A stretch of DNA of 64,000 bases, taken from assembly GCF_023156505.1 (NCBI RefSeq), contig NZ_JALNMJ010000001.1, positions 558,001 through 622,000 on the forward strand. The letters run 5' to 3'. Both the position numbers and the translations under genes were made by a program. Numbering within the stretch: position 1 is the first letter of the stretch; the number at the start of each line of letters is the position of its first letter. Source of the stretch: Roseibium sediminicola. GTDB lineage: Bacteria; Pseudomonadota; Alphaproteobacteria; Rhizobiales; Stappiaceae. The notes under the pieces were generated by a model. That model was not told the DNA's origin and searched no databases. It was given only the letters and a program-made list of their open reading frames with translations. This document shows positions 25,636 to 33,714 of this stretch, piece after piece.

Positions 25636-26483
25636 CGTAGCACCGGGTCGAAATGTTCTTTCAGGCCTTCCCCGAACTGGGAGAAGCTGAGCACGGTCAG
25701 AAACAGGGTGAAGAGCGGGAACACCAGCACCCACCAGGCCTGGTAGATGGAGGCACGCCCCTCGGCGATCATGCCGCCCCAGGTCGGCTGGTCGGTCGAG
25801 ATGGAAAGGTTCACGAAGGAGAGGATCGCCTCGACGATGATGGCAATGCCCATTTCCAGCGTCAGAAGCGCGACGATCGTCGGCAGCACGTTGGGCAGGA
25901 TCTCGGTCATTGCCGTGCCAAGACGGCCGCGGCCGGCAACCTGCGCCGAGGCGACGTAGTCCATTGCGCCCTGGCTCATCGCCTCGGCGCGGACTACGCG
26001 AGCGAAGCGGGTCCAGTCGATGACGACAATGGCGACGATCACGGAGGTCAGTCCCGTGCCGATGACGGCGATCAGCAGGATCGCGAACAGGACCGGTGGA
26101 AACGCCATCCAGATGTCGATGAGGCGCGAGATGATGAGATCGGCCCAGCCCCGGAAGAAGCCTGCGATCAGGCCGAGCGTCGCCCCGATCAGGCAGGTGA
26201 GCGTGCCGGCGACCAGCGCCACGATCAGGGCAAGACGCGCTCCGTAAAGCATACGGCTCAAAACGTCGCGGCCGAGACTGTCGGTGCCGAGCAGAAAGGC
26301 GGGATCCGAGCCCTGTTCCCAGACCGGCGGCAGGCGACCGGCAAACAGATCCTGGGCCAGCGGATCGTGCGGGCTGATCAGGGGGGCGAAAATTGCAGCG
26401 AGCACCAGCAGCGCCAACCAGCCACCGCTGAGCCAGAGCCTGACGCCCGGAAGGCGGCGGATTTGTCCTCTGGCATCAAGCAT
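25632..26483 (-). CDS. Oligopeptide-type ABC transporter permease (DppC-like)
   Basis: A 283-residue inner-membrane permease with six helices. It has the family N-terminal pattern LLVLAAIFAPLISPHDPLAQD, GTDSLGRDVLSRMLYGARLAL, and the EAA loop VASAQVAGRGRLGTAMTEIL near residue 180. It pairs with the DppB-like permease upstream, overlapping its gene by 8 bases. Confidence 0.91.
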   Translation of the reverse strand: MLDARGQIRRLPGVRLWLSGGWLALLVLAAIFAPLISPHDPLAQDLFAGRLPPVWEQGSDPAFLLGTDSLGRDVLSRMLYGARLALIVALVAGTLTCLIGATLGLIAGFFRGWADLIISRLIDIWMAFPPVLFAILLIAVIGTGLTSVIVAIVVIDWTRFARVVRAEAMSQGAMDYVASAQVAGRGRLGTAMTEILPNVLPTIVALLTLEMGIAIIVEAILSFVNLSISTDQPTWGGMIAEGRASIYQAWWVLVFPLFTLFLTVLSFSQFGEGLKEHFDPVLR

Positions 26484-27486
26484 GACGGAGCCTCGGGTTC
26501 AGGGCGGCATAGGTCATGTCGACCACCAGGTTGACCAGCGTGAACAGGAGCGCGAACACCAGCACGATGCCCTGGATGAGCGGCAGGTCGCGGTTGATGA
26601 CCGCGTCGATGGCCATGTTGCCGAGCCCCTCATAGGAGAACAGCCGTTCGATGATCACCGTGCCGCCGATCAGGAAGGTGAACTGCACGCCGATCAGCGT
26701 CAGGGTCGGCAGGATGGCATTCGGCAGGGCGTCGCGCAGGATGATCGAGCTTTCCGAATACCCCTTGGTTCGGGCGAGCGTGATGTAGTCGTCGTGCATG
26801 CATTCCTTCAGGGATTGCTTCAACAGCTGCAGGATGATCGCGGCCAGTGGAATGGCGAGCGCGAGGGCCGGCATCAGCATGTGGGCGATCAGGTCTCCAA
26901 CGACGTTGAACTGCAGCCGGGCGAGTGCCTCGAACAGGTAGAAGTTGGAGCCGAACTCGAAGCCGAGCGAGGGCGAGACGCGGCCGGAAATGTGAAACAG
27001 CGGCCAGAGCACGCCGAGGACCAGGATCAGCGCCAGGCCCCAGAGAAAGTCGGGCAGGGAGAGCGCAACGCCGCCGGCGACATCGATGCCGCCCTCGATC
27101 TTTGTGCCCCGGTAAAGCGTTGCGGTCAGCGCCGCGGCACCGCCCAGGAAAACGGCGATCAGGAGCGCCAGGATCGACAACTCGAGCGTTGCGGGCAGGC
27201 GGCCTATGACGAGGTCATAGACCGGCTGGCGCAGGGTTATGGACATGCCGAAGTCGCCCTGGACGACATTGCCGATCCAGATCCAGAACTGCTCGAGTAT
27301 GCTCTTGTCCAGGCCGTAAAGCGCCTTGAGGCGATCGATATCGGCATCGGTCGCGCCGGGAGGCAGCATCATGGCAATCGGATTGCCCGGCACCACGCGG
27401 ATGACGACAAAGACGATGACGGCCGCGCCCAGGAGCGTGACCAGGGTGGTAATGAGGCGCGTGATCAACGCGCGCGCAATCTGCAT
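26476..27486 (-). CDS. Oligopeptide-type ABC transporter permease (DppB-like)
   Basis: A 336-residue permease with six helices. Family segments: FVVIRVVPGNPIAMMLPPGA after the first helix, LRQPVYDLVIGRLPATLELS, the EAA loop YITLARTKGYSESSIILRDA, and GGTVIIERLFSYEGLGNMAI. It follows the binding-protein gene after a terminator-like stem, so its expression is likely lower than that of the binding protein. Confidence 0.92.
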   Translation of the reverse strand: MQIARALITRLITTLVTLLGAAVIVFVVIRVVPGNPIAMMLPPGATDADIDRLKALYGLDKSILEQFWIWIGNVVQGDFGMSITLRQPVYDLVIGRLPATLELSILALLIAVFLGGAAALTATLYRGTKIEGGIDVAGGVALSLPDFLWGLALILVLGVLWPLFHISGRVSPSLGFEFGSNFYLFEALARLQFNVVGDLIAHMLMPALALAIPLAAIILQLLKQSLKECMHDDYITLARTKGYSESSIILRDALPNAILPTLTLIGVQFTFLIGGTVIIERLFSYEGLGNMAIDAVINRDLPLIQGIVLVFALLFTLVNLVVDMTYAALNPRLRHA

Positions 27487-27510
27487 GTGGGCCGGCCCGT
27501 ATTCCGTTCA

Positions 27511-27563
27511 GAAAAAACCGCCGCAACGCTCCGGGAGCTCGGAACAGCTTGAGCGCTGCGGCG
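27511..27563 (-). terminator. Terminator-like stem between binding protein and permease genes
   Basis: On the minus strand, CGCCGCAGCGCTC pairs with GAGCGTTGCGGCG (one mismatch) across a 19-base loop, followed by GTTTTTT. It lies 21 bases past the binding-protein stop. This is the classic place for partial termination that gives more binding protein than permease. Confidence 0.8.
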
Positions 27564-27584
27564 TAGGCGGGGTGTGTGGCTGTA

Positions 27585-29111
27585 TCAGGACCTGGTCATC
27601 AGGGCCGGTAGCAGCGCGCCGGAGGCGTGCGGTGTGACCTTGACCTTGTCCGAATGCAGGATCGGCTGCACATACTGGATCAGCGGAATGACCAGGGCAT
27701 TGTCGGCTATGAACCGGTCGACCTCCTTCCAGCCGGCAATGCGTTTGTCCTCGTCGACCTCGCCCCAGAGCGGCAGGATCTTCTGCATCAGGTCCTCGCC
27801 GTCCCAGACGGAATGGGGCGAGGGGCCGAACATGGCAAAGCCTGTCGAAGTGGTCGGGTCACCGATGGCATTGCCCCAGTTGTAGAAGGCGGCCGGGGCG
27901 AGCGTGTCGGCGGCGCGCAGCTCGTAATGCTTGGCGATTTCGTAGACTTCGATCTCGGCCTCGATGCCGATCTTGCGCCACAGGCCGACAATCGCCTGGA
28001 TGATCTCGTAATCCTTGGGCTTGAAGCCGCGCGTGGTCTGGATCTTGAAGGAGACCGGGTTATCCGGGCCGTAACCGGACGCCGCCAGCAGTTCCTTGGC
28101 CTTCTCCGGATCGTATGGCACGGTGATCGACGGGTCATAGGCCGTGTAGTCGGGCGTCTGCAGCGTGTCGATCGGCACACCGTAATTCGACAGCAGCCGC
28201 TCGATGATGGTCTTCTTGTCGATGGCGTGGGCCATCGCCTTGCGCACATTCGGATCGTTCATCGGCTCGATATCGTTGATGAAGATCATGCCGATATCGG
28301 AGATCGGCGTGGCCGTGCCGACGATGCCGTCCTGTTCCTTCAGCCGGTCGAATTCCTCATAGGGCATTTCCAGGGTGACATGGGCGTTGCCGGACATGAC
28401 CTCGAAGGTGCGGCTGGAGGCGTCGGTGACGAACTTGATGGTCACCGTCTTGAACTCCGGCGCACCGCCCCAGTAGTTTTCGTTGGCTTTCAGGCGGACA
28501 AACGCATTGCGCTCGAACTTGTCGACCATGTAGGGGCCGGTCCCGATGGGCGCGGCCTCGAAGCCGTCGGCGCCGACTTCTTCATAGTATTTCTTCGGCA
28601 TGACATAGCCGGTCAGGAAGCTCATCCACTTGAAGATGGTCGGCTCGTATTCCTTGACGTCCGCGGTGACGCGGTTGCCGTCGATCGAAAAATTGCCGAT
28701 CTTGCCCCAGATGAACTGGATCGGGTTGCCTGTGTCGGAGCTGCCGGCGCGCTCAAGCGACCAGACGATGTCTTCCGGCGTCAGCGGGTCGCCATTGTGC
28801 CAGGTGACGCCCTCGCGCACATCCATCCAGACCTTGGACTTGTCCTCGTTCCAGCCCCAGTCGGTGAGAATGCCGGAGGCAAAGCTCAGGTCCGGGTTCT
28901 GGTGGATGAACATGTCGAACACCGACTGGTAGATGCCCTGGATCGTCGGGTTCACCGCCGACGGGCCGACGGTCGGGTCCCAGCTCGGCAGGTTGACGTT
29001 GTAGGCGATCACCAGTTCCTCGATGTCATTGGCGAAAACCGGTGTTCCGACGGCGGTCAGCATGCCGCTGACGGCCGCACTTTTCAGCAATGTGCGTCTT
29101 GATACTGTCAT
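27585..29111 (-). CDS. Oligopeptide-type ABC substrate-binding protein with twin-arginine signal
   Basis: A 508-residue family 5 extracellular solute-binding protein (DppA/OppA class). The N-terminus MTVSRRTLLKSAAVSGM carries SRRTLLK, a twin-arginine (Tat) motif, with cleavage near VFAND. The body has WDPTVGPSAVNPTIQGIYQ, DVREGVTWHNGDPLTPEDIV and IGTGPYMVDKFE, all family marks. Tat export implies folding in the cytoplasm before export. The gene upstream on the same strand encodes a flavoprotein 51 bases away, so the ligand may be that enzyme's substrate. Confidence 0.9.
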   Translation of the reverse strand: MTVSRRTLLKSAAVSGMLTAVGTPVFANDIEELVIAYNVNLPSWDPTVGPSAVNPTIQGIYQSVFDMFIHQNPDLSFASGILTDWGWNEDKSKVWMDVREGVTWHNGDPLTPEDIVWSLERAGSSDTGNPIQFIWGKIGNFSIDGNRVTADVKEYEPTIFKWMSFLTGYVMPKKYYEEVGADGFEAAPIGTGPYMVDKFERNAFVRLKANENYWGGAPEFKTVTIKFVTDASSRTFEVMSGNAHVTLEMPYEEFDRLKEQDGIVGTATPISDIGMIFINDIEPMNDPNVRKAMAHAIDKKTIIERLLSNYGVPIDTLQTPDYTAYDPSITVPYDPEKAKELLAASGYGPDNPVSFKIQTTRGFKPKDYEIIQAIVGLWRKIGIEAEIEVYEIAKHYELRAADTLAPAAFYNWGNAIGDPTTSTGFAMFGPSPHSVWDGEDLMQKILPLWGEVDEDKRIAGWKEVDRFIADNALVIPLIQYVQPILHSDKVKVTPHASGALLPALMTRS

Positions 29112-29162
29112 GGTTTCAGTTCCCCATCTGGTCTCTGGCGCCGGTGCGTTTGTCTTTTGTCG

Positions 29163-30731
29163 CTATCCGGCGAGTTTTTGCGCGAGCAGGTATCCGGGCC
29201 CGGCTCCGGTTCCCGCTCCCGGCCAGACGGCGGCGCCGGTGTGGAACAGGTTCCCCACCGGAGTTGAGCCGTCGGCAAAGCCGCGAACGGGCCTGAACAG
29301 GAAGTGCTGGGTGAGATGATGACTTCCGCAGATCTGGTCTCCTCCGACCAGGTTCGGATTGTCCGCCTCCAGCATGGCGGGTGTCACAATGTGCCGGCCA
29401 AGGATCCTGGCCCGCGTTCCGGGCGCATAGCGCTCCAGAATGTCGAGCGCCCGTTCGGCAAAGGGCTCGGCCGCGGTCTCCCAATCGGTCGCCGCGATTG
29501 TGCCGGCGGCATCGCCCCTGATGGTGCCGGGCGCCATGCGTACCTGAAGCCAGAGCACATGCTTTCCCTCCGGCGCGCGACTCGGATCGATTGCAGTCGG
29601 CTGGCCGCAGACAACGACCGGCTCGTCGGGCAACAGGCCTGCCCGGGCCTGGGTATAGGTGCGTGCCATCTGGTCGAGATCCGGCGCCAGGTGCACATAG
29701 GCGAATTTCTTGAGGTCTTCAGCAGCGGTCCAGTCGGGCAGGGCGTCCATGGCCAGATGGATCATCATCGTGCCCGGTGCGTGGGCCGATTTTTTCAGGC
29801 CCTGGTCGTAGGATGTGTTGCCGGTGTCGCCGGTCAGTTTCAGAAGGGCGTCGGGTGCCACATTGGCGATCACCGCTTTCTTCGCCATGATCCTGCGCCC
29901 GTCGGCAAGCTCAATGCCGCGCGCCTGGCCGTTTTCAACGATTACGCGGCTGACCTCTGCGTTGCAGGTGACCGAGCCACACCGCGCCTCGATGCTGGCG
30001 ACCATGGCCCTGACGATCGTGTCGGCGCCGCCCTGGCCAAGCACCATGCCGAAGGCCTGGTTGGCCATGCCTTCCAGGTAGGGAAAGAGCGCGCCGCCGG
30101 AAATGTCCGGCGCAAAATCCAGATGCATGCCCCAAGCGGCAAGCATGGCGCGCACCTTGGGCGACGCAAAGGTCTCCGTCAGCCAGTCCCTCGGGGAAGC
30201 GAGCAGGAAACGGCCAAGATCGAGCACGCCGCCTGTGCCGTTCCGGCGCCATTCCTTGAACAGGATATGTGCAAATGCACGTTTTTTTGCCGGGCTGCCC
30301 AGAAGGCCGAACAAGGTCTCTGCCTGAGTGGGGAAATCCGCTGTCAGCGCACGCCAGGTGTCGGCGTCATCTGCATTCTCCGCGGCCATGCGCTTGGCTG
30401 TCGTTTCAAGATCATTGCTGACGCCGAGCCAGGTTCCGTCCGGAAAGACAGAGGAAAAACAATCGGCTACAGGTGCAAATGCCAGTCCGTGAGTGGAGAG
30501 TTCTTGCCCGTATTCCTTGAAAAAGGCTGAGCCTGCAAACAGCGACAGGTTCATGGCGGCCCAGTCGTGGCGGTATCCGGGGAGCGTGTATTCGCCGGTT
30601 TTGACCGCGCCGCCAGGTTCGGACGCGCGCTCGAACACGCCGACGTTCCAGCCTTTGGAGGCCAGATGCACAGCGCAGGCGAGACTGTTGTGTCCGCTGC
30701 CGATGATCACGCTGTCCAATGTCTCGCTCAC
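29163..30731 (-). CDS. Phytoene desaturase/PYROXD2-like FAD oxidoreductase, paralogue 1
   Basis: A 522-residue flavoprotein. The dinucleotide motif is VIIGSGHNSLACAVHLASKG (about residues 8-27), then VFERASEPGGAVKTGE and LPGYRHDWAA. Near the C-terminus GAAVWPGAGTGAGPGYLLAQ completes the FAD site. The family includes amine-oxidase-like desaturases; no carotenoid genes are nearby, so carotenoid work is unlikely. GTG 30731 is chosen: it has GGAGGGGAATT just upstream and precedes the FAD motif by the normal ~7 residues. It leads the binding-protein/permease operon. Related to the protein at 31644-33200. Confidence 0.86.
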   Translation of the reverse strand: MSETLDSVIIGSGHNSLACAVHLASKGWNVGVFERASEPGGAVKTGEYTLPGYRHDWAAMNLSLFAGSAFFKEYGQELSTHGLAFAPVADCFSSVFPDGTWLGVSNDLETTAKRMAAENADDADTWRALTADFPTQAETLFGLLGSPAKKRAFAHILFKEWRRNGTGGVLDLGRFLLASPRDWLTETFASPKVRAMLAAWGMHLDFAPDISGGALFPYLEGMANQAFGMVLGQGGADTIVRAMVASIEARCGSVTCNAEVSRVIVENGQARGIELADGRRIMAKKAVIANVAPDALLKLTGDTGNTSYDQGLKKSAHAPGTMMIHLAMDALPDWTAAEDLKKFAYVHLAPDLDQMARTYTQARAGLLPDEPVVVCGQPTAIDPSRAPEGKHVLWLQVRMAPGTIRGDAAGTIAATDWETAAEPFAERALDILERYAPGTRARILGRHIVTPAMLEADNPNLVGGDQICGSHHLTQHFLFRPVRGFADGSTPVGNLFHTGAAVWPGAGTGAGPGYLLAQKLAG

Positions 30732-30770
30732 GCAATTCCCCTCCGCTCGTTGAAGAAGATAATTGCAAAT

Positions 30771-30799
30771 ACAAATAAATCTGTCTAGCATCGATTTGT
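30771..30799. promoter_or_regulatory. Inverted repeat in the divergent flavoprotein/cyclase promoter
   Basis: ACAAAT (30771-30776) and ATTTGT (30794-30799) form an inverted repeat in the 110-base AT-rich gap between two divergent operons. It could be the site for the MarR regulator encoded at 33197. Support is symmetry and position only. Confidence 0.3.
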
Positions 30800-30841
30800 G
30801 ATAAAGAGCCGACAGGCCGTACACATACAGAGGGAACGATT

Positions 30842-31633
30842 ATGTCTGCAGAGAACGCGCTCGGCGGACTGGGGGCCATGCTCCTGTCCGGAGATGTGGA
30901 AGTGGTGGATTGCACGGGCGTTCTGGGTCCCGACACACCGATCATCCAGTTGCCGCCAGATTTCGCCAAGAACACACCGAAGGTCGAGATCCACAAGATC
31001 AGCGAATACGATTCAGACGGGCCGTTTTTTGCCTGGAACTGGATGGTTTTGGGTGAGCATTCGGGCACTCATTTCGACGCCCCGCATCACTGGATCACCG
31101 GCAAGGACTATTCCGACGGCTTCACTGACACGCTGAACGTCCAGCGTCTGGTGGCGCCGGTCAACGTGATCGACTGTTCGAAGGAAACCGAGGCAAACCC
31201 GGATTTCCTGCTGACCGCCGACCTGATCAAGGCCTGGGAGGCCGAACATGGTGAAATCGGCGCTGGCGAATGGGTGGTCATGCGCACCGACTGGGACAAG
31301 CGCGCCGATGACGAGGCCCTGTTCCTGAATGCCGACGAAACCGGGCCGCATAGCCCCGGGCCGACCCCGGATGCTATCGAATATCTTCTGTCAAAGAAGA
31401 TTGTCGGCTGGGGCAGCCAGTGCATCGGAACCGATGCCGGCCAGGCCGGTGGCATGGAGCCGCCTTATCCGGCGCATAATCTTTTGCACCGGGACAATTG
31501 CTTTGGCCTCGCTTCGTTGGCCAATCTCGACAAGCTGCCCGCCAAGGGCGCGATCCTGATTGCCGCGCCGCTCAAGATCGAACGCGGCACGGGCAGCCCG
31601 ATCCGCGCTTTGGCGCTGGTTCCGAAAGCCTGA
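30842..31633 (+). CDS. Cyclase-family (KynB-like) metal-dependent hydrolase
   Basis: A 263-residue enzyme of the cyclase/arylformamidase superfamily. The metal motif is in GEHSGTHFDAPHHWI (HxGTHxDxPxH pattern, about residues 73-87). Other family segments are VVDCTGVLGPDTP near the start, GEWVVMRTDWDKR, and a C-terminal DNCFGLASLANLDKLPAKG. The family hydrolyses amide or lactone bonds; KynB removes formate from N-formylkynurenine. With a kynureninase-like gene 7 kb away an aromatic amide substrate is possible but not shown. It heads an operon with flavoprotein 2, MarR and the oxidoreductase pair. Confidence 0.85.
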   Translation: MSAENALGGLGAMLLSGDVEVVDCTGVLGPDTPIIQLPPDFAKNTPKVEIHKISEYDSDGPFFAWNWMVLGEHSGTHFDAPHHWITGKDYSDGFTDTLNVQRLVAPVNVIDCSKETEANPDFLLTADLIKAWEAEHGEIGAGEWVVMRTDWDKRADDEALFLNADETGPHSPGPTPDAIEYLLSKKIVGWGSQCIGTDAGQAGGMEPPYPAHNLLHRDNCFGLASLANLDKLPAKGAILIAAPLKIERGTGSPIRALALVPKA

Positions 31634-31643
31634 GGACGCGACC

Positions 31644-33200
31644 GTGGCCGCCCCGCATGTGATCATCGGCTCCGGCATCAACGCCCTGGTCGCGGCAGCT
31701 CTGCTGTCGCGCAAGGGCGAGCCGGTGCTGGTGCTTGAGCGCTCCGAGACAATCGGCGGCTGCATGCGCACCGAGGAGATCACGCTGCCGGGTTACCGGC
31801 ATGACGTCATGGCGGCCACCTTTGTCCTGTTCCTGACATCGCCCGCCTATGCGGAGCTGGCGGAAGATCTCGGCCGGCACGGCCTGGAGTTCTGTCACAC
31901 GCAGCATCCGACCGCCGTAATCCGGCCAAATGGAGAAGCGGCGCGCCTCGCCATGGACCGGGCCGCCAATGTCGCCGCCTTCAGCCAGCTGGCTGCCGGG
32001 GACGGAGAGCAGCATGCCGCCGATGTCGGCGGTATCGAGGCCGATGCGGACTTCCTGTTTGCCCTGCTTGGCAATCCGCTCTGGTCGATGAAAATGGCCG
32101 GGCTACTCGCCAAACAAGCCTGGAAGCGCGGGCTGACAGGCCTCAAGGCCTGGTTCGGCGCGGCCTTGCAGCCCGCGCGGGGCTGGCTGGAAGGAAGTTA
32201 TTCAAGCGAGACCGTTCAGGCGCTCTGGGCGCCCTGGGTCCTGCACACCGGCTTGACGCCTGAAAGCACCTATTCGGGCCAGATGGGCAAGGTGATTGCC
32301 TTTGCCCTGGAAGCCGCCGGTGCACCGGTCGCCAAGGGTGGTTCCGCCAGCGTGCCGGAGGCGTTTCGTAAGCTGATCGAGGCAAAGGGCGGAAAGATCC
32401 GCACAGGCGTCGATGTCGACCAGATCCTGGTAAAGGACGGCAGGGCGATCGGTGTGAAGACCTCGGACGGGGACACCATCAAGGCACAGTCCGTCATTGC
32501 CTCGGTCACGCCGTCACAGCTCTATCAGCGCCTTTTGAAGCAAGAGCCCGCGCCCGAGGCAGTGAAGACCTATCGTTATGGCCGGGGCAATTTCCAGCTC
32601 CACTACGCGCTGGATGGTGAGCCTGACTGGATCGCGGACGGACTGGAAGACGTGGCCCTGATCCATCTGGCGGACGGCATCGACAGCGTCTCGAAATCCG
32701 CCAATGAGGCCGAACGGGGTCTCTTGCCTGAAGTGCCCACCATTTGCGTCGGTCAGCCCCATCGTCTCGACCCCTCCCGGGTTCCGGACGGCAAAGCGGT
32801 TTTGTGGCTGCAGATCCCGGACGCACCGCGGGTAATCAAGGGCGACGCTGCCAATGCTATCGAAACCGGACCGGAGTGGACGGAAGCCGTCAGAGAAGCC
32901 TTCGCGGACCGGCTGGAGCAGATCCTGGCGCGGCACATCCGGAATTTCGATCAGATCAAGCTGGCGCGGCGTGCCTATTCGCCAGCCGATCTCAACAACC
33001 TCAATATCAATCTGGTCGGCGGCGATCCTTATGGCGGGTCCTGCGGCATTGACCAGTTTTTCATCTGGCGCCCCTTTGCCCAGTCCGTTAATAGCGCCAC
33101 CCAAATCCGGAATCTCCACATGATCGGTGCCTCGACCCATCCCGGTCCAGGGCTCGGCGGCGGCTCCGGCTACAATCTGGCGAAATGGATGGGTGCATGA
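31644..33200 (+). CDS. Phytoene desaturase/PYROXD2-like FAD oxidoreductase, paralogue 2
   Basis: A 518-residue flavoprotein with VIIGSGINALVAAALLSRKG near the N-terminus, VLERSETIGGCMRTEE, LPGYRHDVMAA, and C-terminal IGASTHPGPGLGGGSGYNLA. It is parallel along its length to paralogue 1 at 29163. The GTG at 31644 has GAGGA 7 bases upstream and lies 10 bases past the cyclase stop; the longer frame from 31560 overlaps the cyclase. Its stop overlaps the MarR start by 4 bases. The substrate is unknown; oxidation of a C-C or C-N bond in an amino-acid-like compound is a reasonable guess. Confidence 0.86.
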   Translation: MAAPHVIIGSGINALVAAALLSRKGEPVLVLERSETIGGCMRTEEITLPGYRHDVMAATFVLFLTSPAYAELAEDLGRHGLEFCHTQHPTAVIRPNGEAARLAMDRAANVAAFSQLAAGDGEQHAADVGGIEADADFLFALLGNPLWSMKMAGLLAKQAWKRGLTGLKAWFGAALQPARGWLEGSYSSETVQALWAPWVLHTGLTPESTYSGQMGKVIAFALEAAGAPVAKGGSASVPEAFRKLIEAKGGKIRTGVDVDQILVKDGRAIGVKTSDGDTIKAQSVIASVTPSQLYQRLLKQEPAPEAVKTYRYGRGNFQLHYALDGEPDWIADGLEDVALIHLADGIDSVSKSANEAERGLLPEVPTICVGQPHRLDPSRVPDGKAVLWLQIPDAPRVIKGDAANAIETGPEWTEAVREAFADRLEQILARHIRNFDQIKLARRAYSPADLNNLNINLVGGDPYGGSCGIDQFFIWRPFAQSVNSATQIRNLHMIGASTHPGPGLGGGSGYNLAKWMGA

Positions 33201-33691
33201 GCGACGAGGATCGGACGGACGAGCTGGCGGAAGAAGCCCGCACGCCACGGCTGGGTGAAATCGGACTGGAGAACTTCCCGCCTTACCTGATGAACCGCAT
33301 CATGGGCCGCTACAACGCGGCCCTGCGCGAGGAAATGGCCAATCTGGGCCTGACAACGCCGAAGATGCGAACCCTGGCCGTGCTCTCGGTGATTGACGGC
33401 CTTTTGATCGGCGAATTGGCGATTTACGCAATCACCGAAGTTTCGACCCTGAGCAGAGCATTGGATGCGCTGGAGCGCGACGGGCTGGTTCGGCGCGTTG
33501 CCGACAAGGACGACAGCCGTGCGGTGCGTGTTCATATCACGGCCAAGGGGCGGGAGACCCATGAACAGCTCTGGCCGCATCTGGCGAGCGCCTATCAGCA
33601 GATGTTCAAGGGCATCAGCGATGCCGAGCAGCGCGCCTTTGTCGCCACGCTGCAGACCATTTTGAAGAACGTGCGCAAGCACCCGATATGA
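33197..33691 (+). CDS. MarR-family transcriptional regulator
   Basis: A 164-residue winged-helix regulator. The core reads MRTLAVLSVIDGLLIGELAI, then ITEVSTLSRALDALERDGLV (recognition helix) and RRVADKDDSRAVRVHITAKG, the MarR wing signature. MarR proteins often respond to aromatic acids. The ATG at 33197 overlaps the stop of flavoprotein 2 (ATGA), so it is co-translated within a catabolic operon and probably controls the divergent promoter at 30.75 kb. Confidence 0.9.
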   Translation: MSDEDRTDELAEEARTPRLGEIGLENFPPYLMNRIMGRYNAALREEMANLGLTTPKMRTLAVLSVIDGLLIGELAIYAITEVSTLSRALDALERDGLVRRVADKDDSRAVRVHITAKGRETHEQLWPHLASAYQQMFKGISDAEQRAFVATLQTILKNVRKHPI

Positions 33692-33714
33692 GTTGACCGT
33701 GGAGGGAGGAGCCG

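Noticed and set aside
29163..33200. Carotenoid biosynthesis locus (phytoene desaturases)
   Set aside because: The flavoproteins share the FAD fold, but no phytoene synthase, cyclase of the carotenoid type or prenyl transferase is present. The KynB-like 'cyclase' is a hydrolase family.
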